Shown: one piece after another, positions 6,880-16,317 of the stretch
Position numbering within the stretch: position 1 is the first letter of the stretch
Layout of the letters: each line of letters begins with the position of its first letter
NCBI GenBank assembly: GCA_946479615.1
Contig: CAMLGR010000027.1
Span: 1-38,597 of the forward strand
DNA: 38,597 bases
From: an uncultured Bacteroidota bacterium
GTDB taxonomy: Bacteria > Bacteroidota > Bacteroidia > Chitinophagales > Chitinophagaceae
Reading direction: 5' to 3'
Made by a program: the position numbers and the translations under genes
Notes under the pieces: generated by a model
Told to the model about the DNA's origin: nothing
The model's input: the letters and a program-made list of their open reading frames with translations, nothing else
Database searches by the model: none

Positions 6880-8034
6880 TTATTTTATGGCACTGCAATC
6901 AATCAATGTTCCATAACCGCTCGTCTTAAAATTTACATTACGCACATACGGCTTGCCATATTTGCCGCCGCCTAAATACTCTTTGGCAATAGAAACATCC
7001 CCCAGGTAGCATTTGCCATCTTGTTTATAAATGGTATAGATATTTTCTGCCAGTGATTGATAGGTGGGAACGCCCAGATCATTTTTTTGAGTGATCCAAA
7101 GTCCGCCGGGACTATCATTGGCTACTACAAACCTGACCAGCACATCGCCGGATGAACTCAGCTCCGCTTTTATCATTGCTTCCAGCGCAGCGTGGCTAAG
7201 TGAAGGATCGGGCAGGTTCCTGGAAGTTTTGGGCCACCAGTCGGGCATAGCATGCAGCGTAGAAATAGCAGCACGTACATTCTGATGCACTTTCGTAAAA
7301 TTATCTTTAATGGTGGCTACATCTGCGGCATTGAAATTGAATTTAAACCCTCCTTCCACACCAGGCCAGTCGCTGGAGTTGGGCAATCCATTACCCCAGC
7401 CATCCACAGGCCGGAAATAAAATTGAAACTGGATCGTGTATTCACCATTGTCCGGGAACTTCGACTGATCTATGATCAGGTACATAGGTCCGCCGGATAT
7501 ATGCGTAGCATTGAAACCGTATTCATAATTCATCCCGATGCCGGTTGAAGCCCTGGCGGGATCTGGCAGTATGTCAAAATTAAAAGCTGTCTTTTTATTA
7601 TCTCCAGCCCTTAGCATGACGGAATTGTACGTCGATTGTGCATAACTGCCCCCATCGCCCTTTGCAACACCGAAATTATAGATCAGGTAATAGGTAGTAC
7701 CCATTGGCGACAGTTTGAATGCATCTCCCAGGGTTTGGTTATCCAGTTCTAAACGGCCATAAATAAAATCACTCGATTTAAAATTTGATTTAGCGCCTTC
7801 ATGACTATTCCCGAAAGGTTTGTCGGAAAAATAAAATACGGCGCCGGGAATCATCTTTATGTCCTCGTTCAGGAAATATTTCTTGTTTATTTTAATGCTT
7901 TCGTTTGACATTGGCTTTGCGTTTATAGTCGTGTCTTTTACTTTAGTAAGCGTATTTCCACCCTGGGTGTACCCGGAGTAAGACAGCAGTAACAACCCGG
8001 TTGATAGTAGTAGTGGGTTTATCCCTTTCATCAT
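6880..8034 (-). CDS. Exported protein of unknown function
   Basis: 384 residues with a signal peptide (SGYTQ cleavage region near residue 24). The first half is beta-rich (IYGRLELDNQTLGDAFKL; YLIYNFGVAKGDGGSY; GEYTIQFQFYFRPVDGWGNG), the second half has a helix-rich stretch (SHAALEAMIKAELSSSGD) and a C-terminal strand pair with two Cys (about 344 and 379). No known family or active site was recognised. It is the first minus-strand gene after the divergent junction with the two-component region and is separated from the rest of the block by palindromic element copy B. Confidence 0.7.
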   Translation of the reverse strand: MMKGINPLLLSTGLLLLSYSGYTQGGNTLTKVKDTTINAKPMSNESIKINKKYFLNEDIKMIPGAVFYFSDKPFGNSHEGAKSNFKSSDFIYGRLELDNQTLGDAFKLSPMGTTYYLIYNFGVAKGDGGSYAQSTYNSVMLRAGDNKKTAFNFDILPDPARASTGIGMNYEYGFNATHISGGPMYLIIDQSKFPDNGEYTIQFQFYFRPVDGWGNGLPNSSDWPGVEGGFKFNFNAADVATIKDNFTKVHQNVRAAISTLHAMPDWWPKTSRNLPDPSLSHAALEAMIKAELSSSGDVLVRFVVANDSPGGLWITQKNDLGVPTYQSLAENIYTIYKQDGKCYLGDVSIAKEYLGGGKYGKPYVRNVNFKTSGYGTLIDCSAIK

Positions 8035-8137
8035 GTAATGAATTTTTGCATTGTTAAATTGATCGGGTGTTTTTCAGGATAACTGATGCCAGGCAGCAGT
8101 AAGGATACTATCCGAAAGTATTTATGCTCCGGCAAAA

Positions 8138-8170
8138 TAAAAGCCGCCATTTTCTAAGTGGCGGCTTTTA
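8138..8170. terminator. Bidirectional terminator-like hairpin in a divergent junction
   Basis: A perfect 12-bp stem, TAAAAGCCGCCA (8138-8149) with TGGCGGCTTTTA (8159-8170), and a 9-nt loop. It is GC-rich in the middle and followed by T-rich sequence on both strands. It is odd because both neighbouring genes (starts 8034 minus and 8300 plus) run away from it, so it does not terminate either of them. Confidence 0.75.
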
Positions 8171-8299
8171 TTTTATAACTGGCAAAACAAGTTTTCACCA
8201 TTGCTTTCTGACAGGCAATGATTTGAAAAAAGTATAGCGTATTCTTTTTTTAACGCACGTGATAAATTAGTTTTAGAAAAAGAAACAGGAATAAATAAT

Positions 8300-8929
8300 A
8301 TGCTAATCTTCTTCCGGATATTGATAACTATATTCAGGCTATCTCCTTTGCGCCAGTTTTGGTTGAATATCCTGATCCCGGTAGCAGGGCTTATTTTTTT
8401 TAACTGGTTACCCGGCGCCATCCTGTTCTATTTTATGCTGGAAATGGTCAATTACTGGTTGTGTAACCTGATATTACTGCTATGTTTTGCAAAAGCGCCT
8501 TCGGTAAAAGAACGCTGGCAACGTGCCGGCATTTTCAGCTTTTGGTTTTGGATTACTTTAATTGGCTTCTATTTGTTTGTAGCACATACGTCTGACGCCA
8601 AAAGCGCATCTATGGCAACCAATATTACTTATGGACAGATCATAGGAGTGATCCTGATATATTGGGTTCAATTCGCCTTCTTTGTATATGCTACAAAGCC
8701 CAAAAACAAGATGACACAGGATACCATTATCAAAGAAGTGGAGTACCGGATGACAGGCATTTATATGGTGCTTTTCTGCATTATTGGATATGTGTTCTCG
8801 TTTTGGTCGCAGACAGAAACAATGAATTATGCACTGGCAGTGGTGCTTGTTTTTGCAAAGAGTTTTACAGAGCTGGTGCTGATCGCCGTTCGTTACAGTA
8901 AAGAACAGTTAAAGCAAAATAAACCATGA
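8300..8929 (+). CDS. Polytopic membrane protein, possibly DUF6498-like
   Basis: 209 residues, about six hydrophobic segments (about 20-35, 38-60, 74-95, 109-128, 151-168, 174-196) with a basic C-terminal tail (RYSKEQLKQNKP). The overall look recalls the DUF6498 membrane family, but this is a memory-based match. Start at 8300 follows an A/G-rich stretch. The kinase gene starts 23 bp after its stop, and the LytTR regulator follows, so the three form one operon; the protein may be an accessory or target of that signalling pair (inference). Confidence 0.7.
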   Translation: MLIFFRILITIFRLSPLRQFWLNILIPVAGLIFFNWLPGAILFYFMLEMVNYWLCNLILLLCFAKAPSVKERWQRAGIFSFWFWITLIGFYLFVAHTSDAKSASMATNITYGQIIGVILIYWVQFAFFVYATKPKNKMTQDTIIKEVEYRMTGIYMVLFCIIGYVFSFWSQTETMNYALAVVLVFAKSFTELVLIAVRYSKEQLKQNKP

Positions 8930-8952
8930 ACTGATCACTTTTATTAGCTATT

Positions 8953-11900
8953 ATGCGCTATCTTTTTTTACTACTATTACTGTTGAATGTTGCAGGGCTT
9001 CCTGCACAATCCCTGCTGTTTGAAAATTATTCATCTGAACAGGGCCTTTCTCAAAACAGTTGTTACAGCATAGCGCAGGATGGAGACGGCTTTATGTGGT
9101 TTGGCACACAAGACGGCCTGAACCGCTATGACGGGAAAGAATTTAAACCCTATCTCCCTCAAACTGTCGAAGGGAAAAAACTTCCCTCCAATTATATTTC
9201 TTCGCTGTTCTTTAGTAAAAGTGAAAACCTCCTATGGGTAGGTACGATGGGCGGTCTGTGCCTCTACCTGCCAGGCCGGAGATCATTAGCTGCCATTGAT
9301 GAAGTATTTTCCTTTGCATCACTTTTAAAAACGACAGCGATCAAAGAAATAAATTCCTTTGCAGATGGCGAGTATTGGATCAGCACTTACAATAGCGGAC
9401 TTATATACGTTAATACAAAAACAAAAAGACTACAATTCTGTTTTTCTGATGCGGCATTTAAAAACCAGGTAAGCAGCGTTGTGTTTCATAGCGGAAAGAT
9501 CGTTGCAGCAACATTGCACCAGCTTTTCATACTTACCAAAACTGCCGGCGGGTTTCAACCGGAAGCATTATTTCCATCTTATCATTTCCCTGAAATAAAG
9601 GCCCTGCATTCTTTCAATGGCAAACTATGGATAGGTACACTAACAGATGGATGCTATTATATTGAAACGCCGATGACCGGCATTTCCAACATCCGGCATT
9701 TTAATACAGGCGCCGGTGGCATTGGTTGTTTTACCACAGATGCCAGCGGAAATTTATGGATCGGTACCCGCGGTTCTGGCATCATACGGTATACACCCGC
9801 AAATGATCAACTTGTTACGGCTATACACAACCGGTATGACAGACGTTCACTCGAAAAAAACTTTGTGCTTTCGCTCTTCACAGACAGGCAGGGCATTACA
9901 TGGTGTGGGCTTAGCGGTGCAGGCCTTGCAAAATACGATCCGCTGAAATTCCAGATACATACTATCCAGCATGAGGAGGATAATTCAAAGTCATTACCTG
10001 ATAATATGGTGTTTGCTATTTTTAAAAGCAATGCCGGTTATTATTATGTAGGCACACAAAACAATGGCATTGCAACCTGGAACAGGCAAAATGGCTTTTT
10101 TACGCCGATTGCCGGAACATCAGCATTCGGCGTACCGGCCAATACCATTTATGATTTTACGGAAGATGATCAGCAAAACTTATGGATTGCAAGCTGGGCC
10201 GGGTTGATGAAACTCGATCCGCACACGAAAAAAATAGTGAATTACAAAGGAGGAAAGAACCTGCCATCAGAAAAATTCTATGCCATCCTCAAACTCAAAA
10301 ATGCCGATAGTCTTTTTCTAATGGGTGAAGACGGCGCTGTATTTTTTTCTTTAAAAGACTATAGCTGGCAACCCTGCCCGGAAAATGTACTCCAGAATAA
10401 TTTATTTACCGGCCGGTATATCTATGAAGACAGCAACCATGTGCTATGGATATGTACTACCGGTGCAGGGTTGGTAAAATATGATACTAAAACCCGCATT
10501 TCCGAAATCATTGAACCAGTCAGGAACGTATCTGTTAATGCAAGACATTTACTGCAGGATGGAAATTTATTCTGGATAGCCACCGACAACGGGATCGCTG
10601 TATACGATACGAAAACCGGGAAGATAGCCCGGCATATACTTCCCGATAATGAGAATGCTTCCAAAGTATGCTATGCCATTCAAAAAGATAAGAGCGGTGA
10701 TTTCTGGGTAAGCTCCAACACAGGATTATACCGGATATCTCACCTGTCTTATACTGTAGAAAAACACTACAATCTTGGCAACGGCCTTAGTTTCCTGGAA
10801 GACAATACCGCTTGTGTTCTTACTGCAGACGATGGAACATTGCTGTTTGGCGGCGTTGACGGTATTACAGAAATCAAACCATCGCTGATAAAAGAAAATA
10901 CCTACACACCAGCTCCCCTGATCACCAAAATAAAAGTAAATGAAAAAGCAGTGGATATAACCGGTCTGCACCTCCGCTACAATGAAAATTTTATAACTAT
11001 CAATTTTACCGCTCCCAATTTCTCCAACGAATCGAACAATCTTTTTATGTGGCGGCTGAAGGGACTTAATGGCTCCTGGAGTAGCCCCACGCCGATCAAC
11101 AGCGCTACATTTGCCGGTCTGTCCCCGGGCGAATATACTTTTGAATTACGTGCTGCCAACAGCGATGGCAAATGGTCGCCCGGCATTACTTCGCTTCCGA
11201 TTAGCATCAGGTCGCCCTGGTGGCAAACCTGGGTTTTCAGAATAGCCGCAGCATTATTATTTGCTGCATTGGTGTTTTATTTTGTAAGAAAACGTATGCA
11301 ATCCGTTCGTAAGGAAGCGGCGTTAAAACAGCAAATGGCCGAACTGGAAATGAAAGGCCTGCATGCCCAAATGAATCCGCATTTTATTTTCAACAGTCTG
11401 AACAGTATTAAAGAAATGATATGGAACGATGATAAGCAAAATGCCAGCCGTTACCTGAGTAAATTTGCACAACTGATACGTACCGGGTTAGAACAGTCAA
11501 GGCAAACTTTTATTACCGTGGAGCAATGCCGGGATCATTTGCAGCAATACCTTGATATGGAAAAACTGAGGTTTGAAGGGTTTTCTTATTCCATCATTAC
11601 CGATGAAAAGTTAGATATTCACGAAGCGAAAATAGCGCCACTGTTAGTGCAACCTCTGGTCGAAAATGCCATCTGGCACGGACTGGGTAATAAGGACGGA
11701 GACCGACAGCTTTTCATCCGCTTTCTTGGAGACAGCCGCAACCTTTCCTGCGAAATAGAAGATAATGGAATAGGTATCCGGCAGTTGGTAAAAGACAAAC
11801 AAAATACGATCCGTACACATCGTCCGCTGGGCATTGTAAATATTAAAGAAAGACTGGAAAAGCTCAATGAAAAATACAATATGAAATGTTCATTAACTAT

Positions 11901-11970
11901 AACAGATAAATCGGACAAAGCCAATAAAACCGGTAGCGGCACTATTGCTGTTTTACATTTAACGAGCTAA
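8953..11970 (+). CDS. Sensor histidine kinase, periplasmic propeller plus Y_Y_Y and LytS/YesM kinase
   Basis: 1005 residues. Signal peptide to about 19; then repeated two-component-propeller blades, visible as LWVGTMGGL, LWIGTRGSGI, TWCGLSGAGL, LWIASWAGL, LWICTTGAGL, FWIATDNGI and FWVSSNTGL; a Y_Y_Y domain at about 670-755 (ending GEYTFELRAANSDGKWS); one membrane helix at ~758-777; a short coiled linker; and a His_kinase domain with the phospho-acceptor His810 in NPHFIFNSLN. The ATPase part shows VENAIWHGLG (N box), EDNGIGI (G1) and GIVNIKERL (G2). The family senses ligands outside the cytoplasm and phosphorylates LytTR regulators. The cognate regulator starts 10 bp downstream. Ligand unknown; no sugar-utilisation (SusCD) genes are nearby. 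Confidence 0.95.
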   Translation: MRYLFLLLLLLNVAGLPAQSLLFENYSSEQGLSQNSCYSIAQDGDGFMWFGTQDGLNRYDGKEFKPYLPQTVEGKKLPSNYISSLFFSKSENLLWVGTMGGLCLYLPGRRSLAAIDEVFSFASLLKTTAIKEINSFADGEYWISTYNSGLIYVNTKTKRLQFCFSDAAFKNQVSSVVFHSGKIVAATLHQLFILTKTAGGFQPEALFPSYHFPEIKALHSFNGKLWIGTLTDGCYYIETPMTGISNIRHFNTGAGGIGCFTTDASGNLWIGTRGSGIIRYTPANDQLVTAIHNRYDRRSLEKNFVLSLFTDRQGITWCGLSGAGLAKYDPLKFQIHTIQHEEDNSKSLPDNMVFAIFKSNAGYYYVGTQNNGIATWNRQNGFFTPIAGTSAFGVPANTIYDFTEDDQQNLWIASWAGLMKLDPHTKKIVNYKGGKNLPSEKFYAILKLKNADSLFLMGEDGAVFFSLKDYSWQPCPENVLQNNLFTGRYIYEDSNHVLWICTTGAGLVKYDTKTRISEIIEPVRNVSVNARHLLQDGNLFWIATDNGIAVYDTKTGKIARHILPDNENASKVCYAIQKDKSGDFWVSSNTGLYRISHLSYTVEKHYNLGNGLSFLEDNTACVLTADDGTLLFGGVDGITEIKPSLIKENTYTPAPLITKIKVNEKAVDITGLHLRYNENFITINFTAPNFSNESNNLFMWRLKGLNGSWSSPTPINSATFAGLSPGEYTFELRAANSDGKWSPGITSLPISIRSPWWQTWVFRIAAALLFAALVFYFVRKRMQSVRKEAALKQQMAELEMKGLHAQMNPHFIFNSLNSIKEMIWNDDKQNASRYLSKFAQLIRTGLEQSRQTFITVEQCRDHLQQYLDMEKLRFEGFSYSIITDEKLDIHEAKIAPLLVQPLVENAIWHGLGNKDGDRQLFIRFLGDSRNLSCEIEDNGIGIRQLVKDKQNTIRTHRPLGIVNIKERLEKLNEKYNMKCSLTITDKSDKANKTGSGTIAVLHLTS

Positions 11971-11980
11971 ACATATAATT

Positions 11981-12754
11981 ATGATACGCACCATATTGGT
12001 AGATGATGAAACCAGGGGATTGAACGCGCTGAACAGCATGCTGCAGGCATATTGTCCGGAACTGGAAATAGCCGCCGCCTGCCTGGATATGGCCGATGCA
12101 AAAGAAAAGATCCAGCTACTGAACCCGCAATTGGTTTTCCTGGATATTTCGCTGAGGGGCCGGACAAGCTTTGACCTGTTAGCCGAACTGGAGCATTATA
12201 ATTTTGAAATAATCTTTGTTACAGCACATAACCAATATGCCTTGCGGGCCTTTCAATACAGCGCTACCGATTACCTGTTAAAACCCATTGATGAAGACTT
12301 GCTGACAAGCGCTGTCAAAAGAGCCGTAAAACGCATATCAGATAATACCGCAGATAATAATACAAACAATACTATTTCAACGCTCCTGCACAACCTGAAC
12401 AAGACGAAAGCTCAAAACGAAATGAAACTGTGCATCCCTTCGCTAAAGGGATTTGATGTAGCAGATGTAAAGGATATTGTCTATTGTGAAGCATCCGGAG
12501 TTTATACCAATATCCATTTCGCACAGCAACCAATGATATGTTCTTCAAAAGGGCTTTCAGAATATGAAAATATATTGGGTGATTCCGGTTTTATACGGGC
12601 ACATCACTCTTTCCTTGTCAACCTGCTTCATATCAAACAATATATAAAGGGCGAAGGCGGAACACTCATTCTTTCCAACAATAAAGAAATTGCAGTGAGC
12701 CGCAGAAAAAAAGAAAGTATCATTAGCAGGATGAAAGAATTTTATAAGTTTTAA
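11981..12754 (+). CDS. LytTR-family response regulator
   Basis: 257 residues. Receiver domain ~1-118 with the acidic pocket D8/D9, phospho-acceptor Asp55 (LVFLDISL), Thr81 and Lys101 (YLLKPID). After a polar linker (residues ~118-145, Asn/Thr-rich) comes a LytTR DNA-binding domain at ~148-255 (IPSLKGFDVADVKDIVYCEA; RAHHSFLVNL; AVSRRKKESI). It binds DNA as a dimer upon phosphorylation by the LytS-type kinase encoded 10 bp upstream. Its stop lies 5 bp from the stop of the convergent second kinase gene. Target genes are not evident from the sequence. Confidence 0.95.
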   Translation: MIRTILVDDETRGLNALNSMLQAYCPELEIAAACLDMADAKEKIQLLNPQLVFLDISLRGRTSFDLLAELEHYNFEIIFVTAHNQYALRAFQYSATDYLLKPIDEDLLTSAVKRAVKRISDNTADNNTNNTISTLLHNLNKTKAQNEMKLCIPSLKGFDVADVKDIVYCEASGVYTNIHFAQQPMICSSKGLSEYENILGDSGFIRAHHSFLVNLLHIKQYIKGEGGTLILSNNKEIAVSRRKKESIISRMKEFYKF

Positions 12755-12759
12755 TGGCT

Positions 12760-15700
12760 CTATCCTCTGGCATCCCTGTTTGTTTCAAGTGGCAGGCGAA
12801 GAGTTACCAATGTTCCTGTTCCCTTGCCTGGAATAGTGCTTTTATCAAGTATGGTTACCGAATTTTCCAGGCCATGCTTTTGATTGAGTAAGCGGATCCG
12901 GTCCCTTACGTTGCCGATACCGATCGATTGATGAACAGCCGTGCGGCCCGCTTTTATTTCCTGCGAACGTTGTATGCCTATACCGTTGTCTTCGATGGTA
13001 CAAACAAGCTGTTGGCCATTTTTTCTGAATTTCACTTCTATTCCAATCTCATCCCTGCTATCGCCGGTTCCATGCCAGATTGCATTTTCAATAAACGGTT
13101 GAATAAATGTCGGCGAAAGAAAAACCTCGTCCTGGTCCAGGTCATCAGTCACGGTGATGGTGTAATTGAAGTCAGCGTTCCTTATTTTTTCTATTTCTAC
13201 ATATCGTTGCAGGTAATCGATCGTGCTGCGCAGGGAAATAAGTGGTGTGTTCGATTGATCAAGCGCCATCCGGATCAATTGCGCGAACTTGCTAAGGTAT
13301 ACCGACGATTCCTTCATCTCGTTATGCAGTATCATTTCCCGGATGCTGTTCAGGCTGTTGAAAATAAAATGCGGATTCATCTGCGATTGCAAAGCCCTCA
13401 TTTCCGTTTCGGCGAGTTGCCTGTCCAATTCTGCACGTTGTCTTATCTGGTTAATGCGATACCGGTAAACCAACCATAAAAGGGCAATGAGCGCCAGCAG
13501 AACGAGCGCCAGAAACCAGGCTGCTTTCCAGAACGGCGGTTTGATGACTAGCAGCAACGTTCTGATGGATTCGTCTCCGTATTTACCCGTCACTTTTATG
13601 GTGACCGGATAGTTACCGGGCGCCAGTTCGGTTAATGCAATCGCCCGCTGACCTTTTACCCTTATCCAGTTGCCCGAATTATTTACCCGGTATTCAAAAC
13701 GATAGGTGTCGGACGATTCAAAATTGATCAGGGTAAACTGTATGTTGACAGTATTGAATTGATAAGGAAGTGTGATGGTATCTCCCGGAAAAAAAATCGA
13801 TCCCCGGTTGTTGATGTCGATCTCCGGTATCAGCAGTTGCCGGTGATTCGTGTGTGGCGGTGACAAATTTGCCGGGAACTCGGCAAGAAAATCTCCGCAC
13901 AGGAGATAGCATTTATCGCGCCCGGGGTCATATATGATTTTCCTGCTGCTGGGAAATTCTTCCGGCATTCCATCATTGTGATCATAGACAATAACTTTTT
14001 TTGTTAGTGTATTAAAAGCGGTCAACTGGTTCACTCCGCCGAGCCAGATAATATGATTGATGACCGGGCTGAGACAGCGGATCTGGGCGGAAGGCAGACC
14101 GTCATTCATCGTATAGGAGACAAACTGCTTTTCACGTATGCGGTATTCCAGCAGTCCGTTGTCCGTATTATGCATCCATAGTGAACCGCGGTCATCTGCC
14201 TCGAGCGCAAGAATATCATCATTGAATTTGTTTACACCTCCGTAGACGCTGATCAACGTATCGAATTTTTGCAGTCGTTCATTCCAACGGGCGAGGCCAT
14301 GTCCTCCGATCCATGTGTCGCCGAAGGCATCGGTCACTACACTTTTCGTTTTGACAAACGGCAGAGCGGGATCAGTTGCGGGTGTAAAAAAATTAAACGC
14401 ACGGCTCCGTGTGTTGTACCTGATCACAACTCCATCCATCAGGTAACAAAACCAGGCGTTATCATTTTTATCTGTAGTATTCAGATAGGCCTGATCGGGA
14501 AAAGAGACAGGGTATGTTCCGGGATCCAGTAATTTTCCATAATGCAGGCTCTTCACATCCAACCACAGCAGCCCGCCGTTTGTGCTAAGCCATAAGGTAT
14601 CGGGGTGATACATCTGCATGGTGTACACTTCATTCCATGGACTGTTATCTCCATAAAATTGTAATTGCTTTTCAACTTTCATAGAGGCCGTGTCAATTAC
14701 CAGCAGTCCATTGTATCGCGAGTTCCGGGCAACGTATAGTTTATTCCTGTAACGAAAGGCGTCGGAAAAACCATTGACCGGGTTATCCGGTAATTTGACT
14801 GGGTAGTGATAGGTGCTGATAAAAGGTGTTGCGATTTTCTGGTAGAGCAATCCTTTCCTTGTACCGACCCATAACCTGTGATCCCGGTCTGTATAAAGAC
14901 AGCTTACCCGGTAGTTGGGAAGATACCGTTGTTTGTCAAAGCTGATAACGCCCGATCTCCTATCCAGGTGAAAAATGAAGAAGCCGCTGTGCATGGAGTT
15001 GATGGCGAAACTGCTGTCATCCAGTTGACAAATACGGCTCAGCCAGTTGATCTCGTCCACGATCTTAAAAGGCAGTGGGGAAGATACTGTCTTATGACTG
15101 GCCAGGTCATAATAAATAATATGGTCATCGTTCTGTTTGATAAAAAGAGATTGGCCATTGCCGAGCGGAAATTGATCTATCCAGTACCCGATACTTCGTT
15201 TGGGTGGGTTGTAGATCCCTTCCCGGGAAAGCGCCATTGAATCGAGCTCGGTAAAAGCGCGGCGTGACGGATCAAAAAGGCCAAGACTGCCATTATCCAG
15301 GTGAACCAGGAATCTTTTTTCATCAAGAGGAACGATCCTGCGGGCATAGAGAATTCGCTTATTGCTTGCATCCGTCTCCTTGTATTTTTCAAATTGATAA
15401 ACAATGTTGCCTTTGTTGTCAAACTGGTAGACCCCCGTTGCCGTGGCGATCGCATATTGATCATTGGGAAGATGCACTGCATCGAGCGCGGAATTGCGGA
15501 AGGTGACGAATGAAGTGCTGTCGGGAACAAAAAAGTTCGTGACTGAATAATTTTTTGTATTCAGCAGTTGAAAACCGCGAAGGCTTACGATGCCGAGGCG
15601 ATGATCCCCGAACGACATTAATCGCCAGATGGTATTGGAGGGCAAGGGAAGTTCTGGATTGCCCTGGTAAAAGTTCTTAAAGTTATAGCTATCAAAACGG

Positions 15701-15882
15701 TTGAGGCCGTTGTCTGTTCCGATCCACATATAGCCCCAATCATCCTGTTGAATCGCCCTGATATAATTATCCGTCAGCCCGTCTTTGACCGTGTAGCGGA
15801 TGAAAGAAGAATCGGAGAACTGGGCGCCGGCGCGGACCCCAAGGGCAAGAAAAAAGATATGAAGCAGTGGCCGGAGGTGCAT
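12760..15882 (-). CDS. Second propeller-type LytS/YesM sensor histidine kinase, no partner regulator
   Basis: 1040 residues with the same plan as the plus-strand kinase: signal peptide to ~21, propeller blades (YMWIGTDNGLNRF, LWVGTRKGLL, LWLSTNGGLLW, TWIGGHGLARW, IWLGGVNQLTAF), Y_Y_Y at ~700-785, a membrane helix at ~790-810 (WFLALVLLALIALLWLVYRY), His838 in NPHFIFNSLNS, N box IENAIWHG, G1 EDNGIGI and G2 GIGNVRDRI. All catalytic residues look intact. It is transcribed toward the LytTR regulator gene with only 5 bp between the stops. No regulator is encoded upstream of it (next gene 16318 is unrelated), so it may act on the neighbouring LytTR protein or on a regulator elsewhere (inference). 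Confidence 0.93.
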   Translation of the reverse strand: MHLRPLLHIFFLALGVRAGAQFSDSSFIRYTVKDGLTDNYIRAIQQDDWGYMWIGTDNGLNRFDSYNFKNFYQGNPELPLPSNTIWRLMSFGDHRLGIVSLRGFQLLNTKNYSVTNFFVPDSTSFVTFRNSALDAVHLPNDQYAIATATGVYQFDNKGNIVYQFEKYKETDASNKRILYARRIVPLDEKRFLVHLDNGSLGLFDPSRRAFTELDSMALSREGIYNPPKRSIGYWIDQFPLGNGQSLFIKQNDDHIIYYDLASHKTVSSPLPFKIVDEINWLSRICQLDDSSFAINSMHSGFFIFHLDRRSGVISFDKQRYLPNYRVSCLYTDRDHRLWVGTRKGLLYQKIATPFISTYHYPVKLPDNPVNGFSDAFRYRNKLYVARNSRYNGLLVIDTASMKVEKQLQFYGDNSPWNEVYTMQMYHPDTLWLSTNGGLLWLDVKSLHYGKLLDPGTYPVSFPDQAYLNTTDKNDNAWFCYLMDGVVIRYNTRSRAFNFFTPATDPALPFVKTKSVVTDAFGDTWIGGHGLARWNERLQKFDTLISVYGGVNKFNDDILALEADDRGSLWMHNTDNGLLEYRIREKQFVSYTMNDGLPSAQIRCLSPVINHIIWLGGVNQLTAFNTLTKKVIVYDHNDGMPEEFPSSRKIIYDPGRDKCYLLCGDFLAEFPANLSPPHTNHRQLLIPEIDINNRGSIFFPGDTITLPYQFNTVNIQFTLINFESSDTYRFEYRVNNSGNWIRVKGQRAIALTELAPGNYPVTIKVTGKYGDESIRTLLLVIKPPFWKAAWFLALVLLALIALLWLVYRYRINQIRQRAELDRQLAETEMRALQSQMNPHFIFNSLNSIREMILHNEMKESSVYLSKFAQLIRMALDQSNTPLISLRSTIDYLQRYVEIEKIRNADFNYTITVTDDLDQDEVFLSPTFIQPFIENAIWHGTGDSRDEIGIEVKFRKNGQQLVCTIEDNGIGIQRSQEIKAGRTAVHQSIGIGNVRDRIRLLNQKHGLENSVTILDKSTIPGKGTGTLVTLRLPLETNRDARG

Positions 15883-16317
15883 TTGCGTAGGTAGATGACT
15901 TTCCTAAAGATACATTGTTCCGGCTTTGCCAGGTAGCAGGTCTTTTCGAATTTAATTCATCGAGTGGTTGAGTGAACCAAATTAAAGCTACCAGATTATA
16001 TTTGCCCGGGTATATCCAGGTAGTCTGAAAAGAAGTAGACCGGAACTGTATTTTACCTGATAAATTATACAAGTTCCTATAGTTCTATTCATTGCTCACT
16101 GTTATCCGGCAAATCTATACAAGCCGTTAAAGTTTTAGATTTCCTTGCTATGTAATCAATTTCAAGCAGCCTTTCCTCACAAATTATTTTTATTTAATAA
16201 GGATGAGATTTGGTTCAAACCTAAATTTAATACGCGAACCGCGCAGAAATAATCCGGGAACTGGCTCGTCTTTCACTTCGTGGAATACGTACCGCTCTAA
16301 ATATTTATTTTTGCGCC
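15883..16317. other. Intergenic region between kinase 2 and the AlbA_2 gene
   Basis: 435 bp, divergent promoters expected. No credible ORF, hairpin or repeat. The only notable site is TATTTTTG at 16306-16313, a full match to the Bacteroidota -7 pattern, five bases before the AlbA_2 start; no TTTG at the right distance upstream, so its use is doubtful. Confidence 0.5.

Noticed and set aside
8173..8421. Minus-strand 82-residue frame
   Set aside because: Lies partly inside the real plus-strand membrane protein gene and has no protein-like motif or partner.
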